The notes beneath the pieces are model-generated. The model worked only from the letters and a program-made list of their open reading frames with translations, searched no databases and had not been told where the DNA came from. Shown piece by piece: positions 4,430 through 5,113 of a stretch of 5,113 nucleotides of DNA. A program made the position numbers and the translations under genes. Source of the DNA: Chloroflexota bacterium (GTDB taxonomy: Bacteria; Chloroflexota; Limnocylindria; QHBO01). Location: NCBI GenBank assembly GCA_013820865.1, contig JACDHU010000150.1, forward strand, positions 1 to 5,113. The letters run 5' to 3'. How positions within the stretch are numbered: position 1 is the stretch's first letter; each line of letters opens with the position of its first letter.

Positions 4430-5113
4430 ATGCCGTCAAACCCGATCCTGATCTGCGCCCGAAGCTCCGAACTCCGCGCCGAGCTCGAGTCCGCACTGAC
4501 CGCCGCTGGTTACGGCACGACCACCGTCTCGACGCCGGCCGATGCGGTGGCGGCCATGCGCGAGCAGCCGGCCGACCTGATCGTCGCCGAGGGCCTCGCC
4601 GTGTCCGGGGCCATCTCGTCGCTCCGCACCACCGGCGGGAGCGGGATCACGCCCATCCTGGTCGTGGCGCCCGCGCACGATGTCGAAGCTCGAATCGCAT
4701 TCCTCGAGGCTGGCGCCGACGACGTCATCGTCGGCGGCTTCGCGCCCAATGAGCTCGAGGGCAGGGTAACGGCACTCCTCATCCGATCCGGCAAGGTACG
4801 CCCAGAGACCTCCCAGCACGGGAACGGCGAGATCGTGGTGTTCTTCAGTCCGAAGGGCGGCGTGGGTACGACAACGCTGGCAGTGAACACCGCGGTGCTC
4901 CTGGCAGGAGGCGGCGCCCCCCCGCCGACGCAGGCCAACGCCGCGGAGGCGGTGCTGCCCGCCTCGCGCGTCCTGCTCATCGACCTGGACCTCCAGTTCG
5001 GGCAGGTGGCCACGCACCTGAACCTCACCCCCCGCTACGACGTAGCGGCCCTGGCGTCGGACGAACAGGCACTCGCCGATCCCGAGCTCGCGCGTTCGTA
5101 CCTGACCATGCAC
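4430..5113 (+). CDS. CpaE-like protein: degenerate receiver domain plus MinD/ParA ATPase (runs off right edge)
   Basis: 228 codons present and open at the edge. Residues 5-120 resemble a response-regulator receiver fold (PILICARSSELRAELESAL, then ADLIVAEG, TPILVVAP and EAGADDVIVGGFAPNEL), but its catalytic residues are lost. The N-terminal acidic pair is CA (9-10), the phospho-acceptor position is E54, the Ser/Thr position is A80 and the Lys position is G102. Residues 135-228 begin a ParA/MinD-type P-loop ATPase: deviant Walker A SPKGGVGTTTLAVN (140-153) and VLLIDLDLQFGQVATHLNL (181-199, D185). This order is that of CpaE/TadZ, the ATPase that localises Flp/Tad type IV pilus assembly machinery. 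A Gly/Ala/Pro-rich insert (160-179) separates the P-loop helix from the next strand; its 7-C run (4917-4923) leaves both flanks in frame. ATG at 4430 chosen from the promoter spacing. No other tad genes are visible here, so the pilus role is inference. Confidence 0.88.
   Translation, partial: MPSNPILICARSSELRAELESALTAAGYGTTTVSTPADAVAAMREQPADLIVAEGLAVSGAISSLRTTGGSGITPILVVAPAHDVEARIAFLEAGADDVIVGGFAPNELEGRVTALLIRSGKVRPETSQHGNGEIVVFFSPKGGVGTTTLAVNTAVLLAGGGAPPPTQANAAEAVLPASRVLLIDLDLQFGQVATHLNLTPRYDVAALASDEQALADPELARSYLTMH

Noticed and set aside
4436..5113. Minus-strand open frame opposite the CpaE-like gene
   Set aside because: The plus strand encodes an unmistakable Walker A (KGGVGTT) and VLLID motif in a continuous frame; the minus frame is its shadow.

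Overview
The window is a compact, high-GC bacterial chromosomal segment. All but one of its genes lie on the minus strand, and the exception is a divergent plus-strand gene at the right end. The gene set is core and bacterial: ribosomal proteins bS6 and bS18 flanking ssb, a branched-chain aminotransferase, a TerC/Alx membrane protein and a CpaE-like ATPase. The recurrent -10 hexamer TATACT, GTG starts and 4-nt ATGA overlaps fit a streamlined high-GC lineage. A Chloroflexota-like or actinobacterial-like organism is my guess, at low confidence. No phage, transposon, CRISPR or tRNA signal was found.

Layout in minus-strand transcription order (right to left): promoter at about 4369-4398; a roughly 125-nt structured leader; rpsF (bS6 with a long acidic tail); ssb (ATGA overlap); rpsR (zinc-ligand form of bS18); a TSUP-family anion transporter; a DUF1634 three-helix membrane protein (ATGA overlap). 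Next comes an intergenic region carrying a candidate promoter and a clear yybP-ykoY-type manganese riboswitch (1595-1699), followed by terC/alx (GTG start). A short gap with a -10 box and a strong 12-bp hairpin precedes ilvE (GTG start), which runs off the left edge. On the plus strand, a CpaE/MinD-like ATPase with a degenerate receiver domain starts at 4430. A TATACT box lies 7 nt before its ATG, which suggests a leaderless mRNA. The gene runs off the right edge.

Functional reading: rpsF-ssb-rpsR is the classic translation/replication operon, but rplI does not follow; the TSUP-DUF1634 pair takes its place. terC is a separately controlled unit. Its riboswitch can be folded by eye into P1.1, an internal loop and P1.2. 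An alternative hairpin, CGGCC:GGCCG, would cover part of the Shine-Dalgarno sequence and competes with P1.1, so metal binding should turn translation on. The most interesting points are this switch, the acidic bS6 extension with its 12-bp tandem repeat, a candidate S6:S18 autoregulatory motif, the ilvE leader hairpin, and the pseudo-receiver of the leaderless CpaE-like gene. I did not find a convincing wholly new system.
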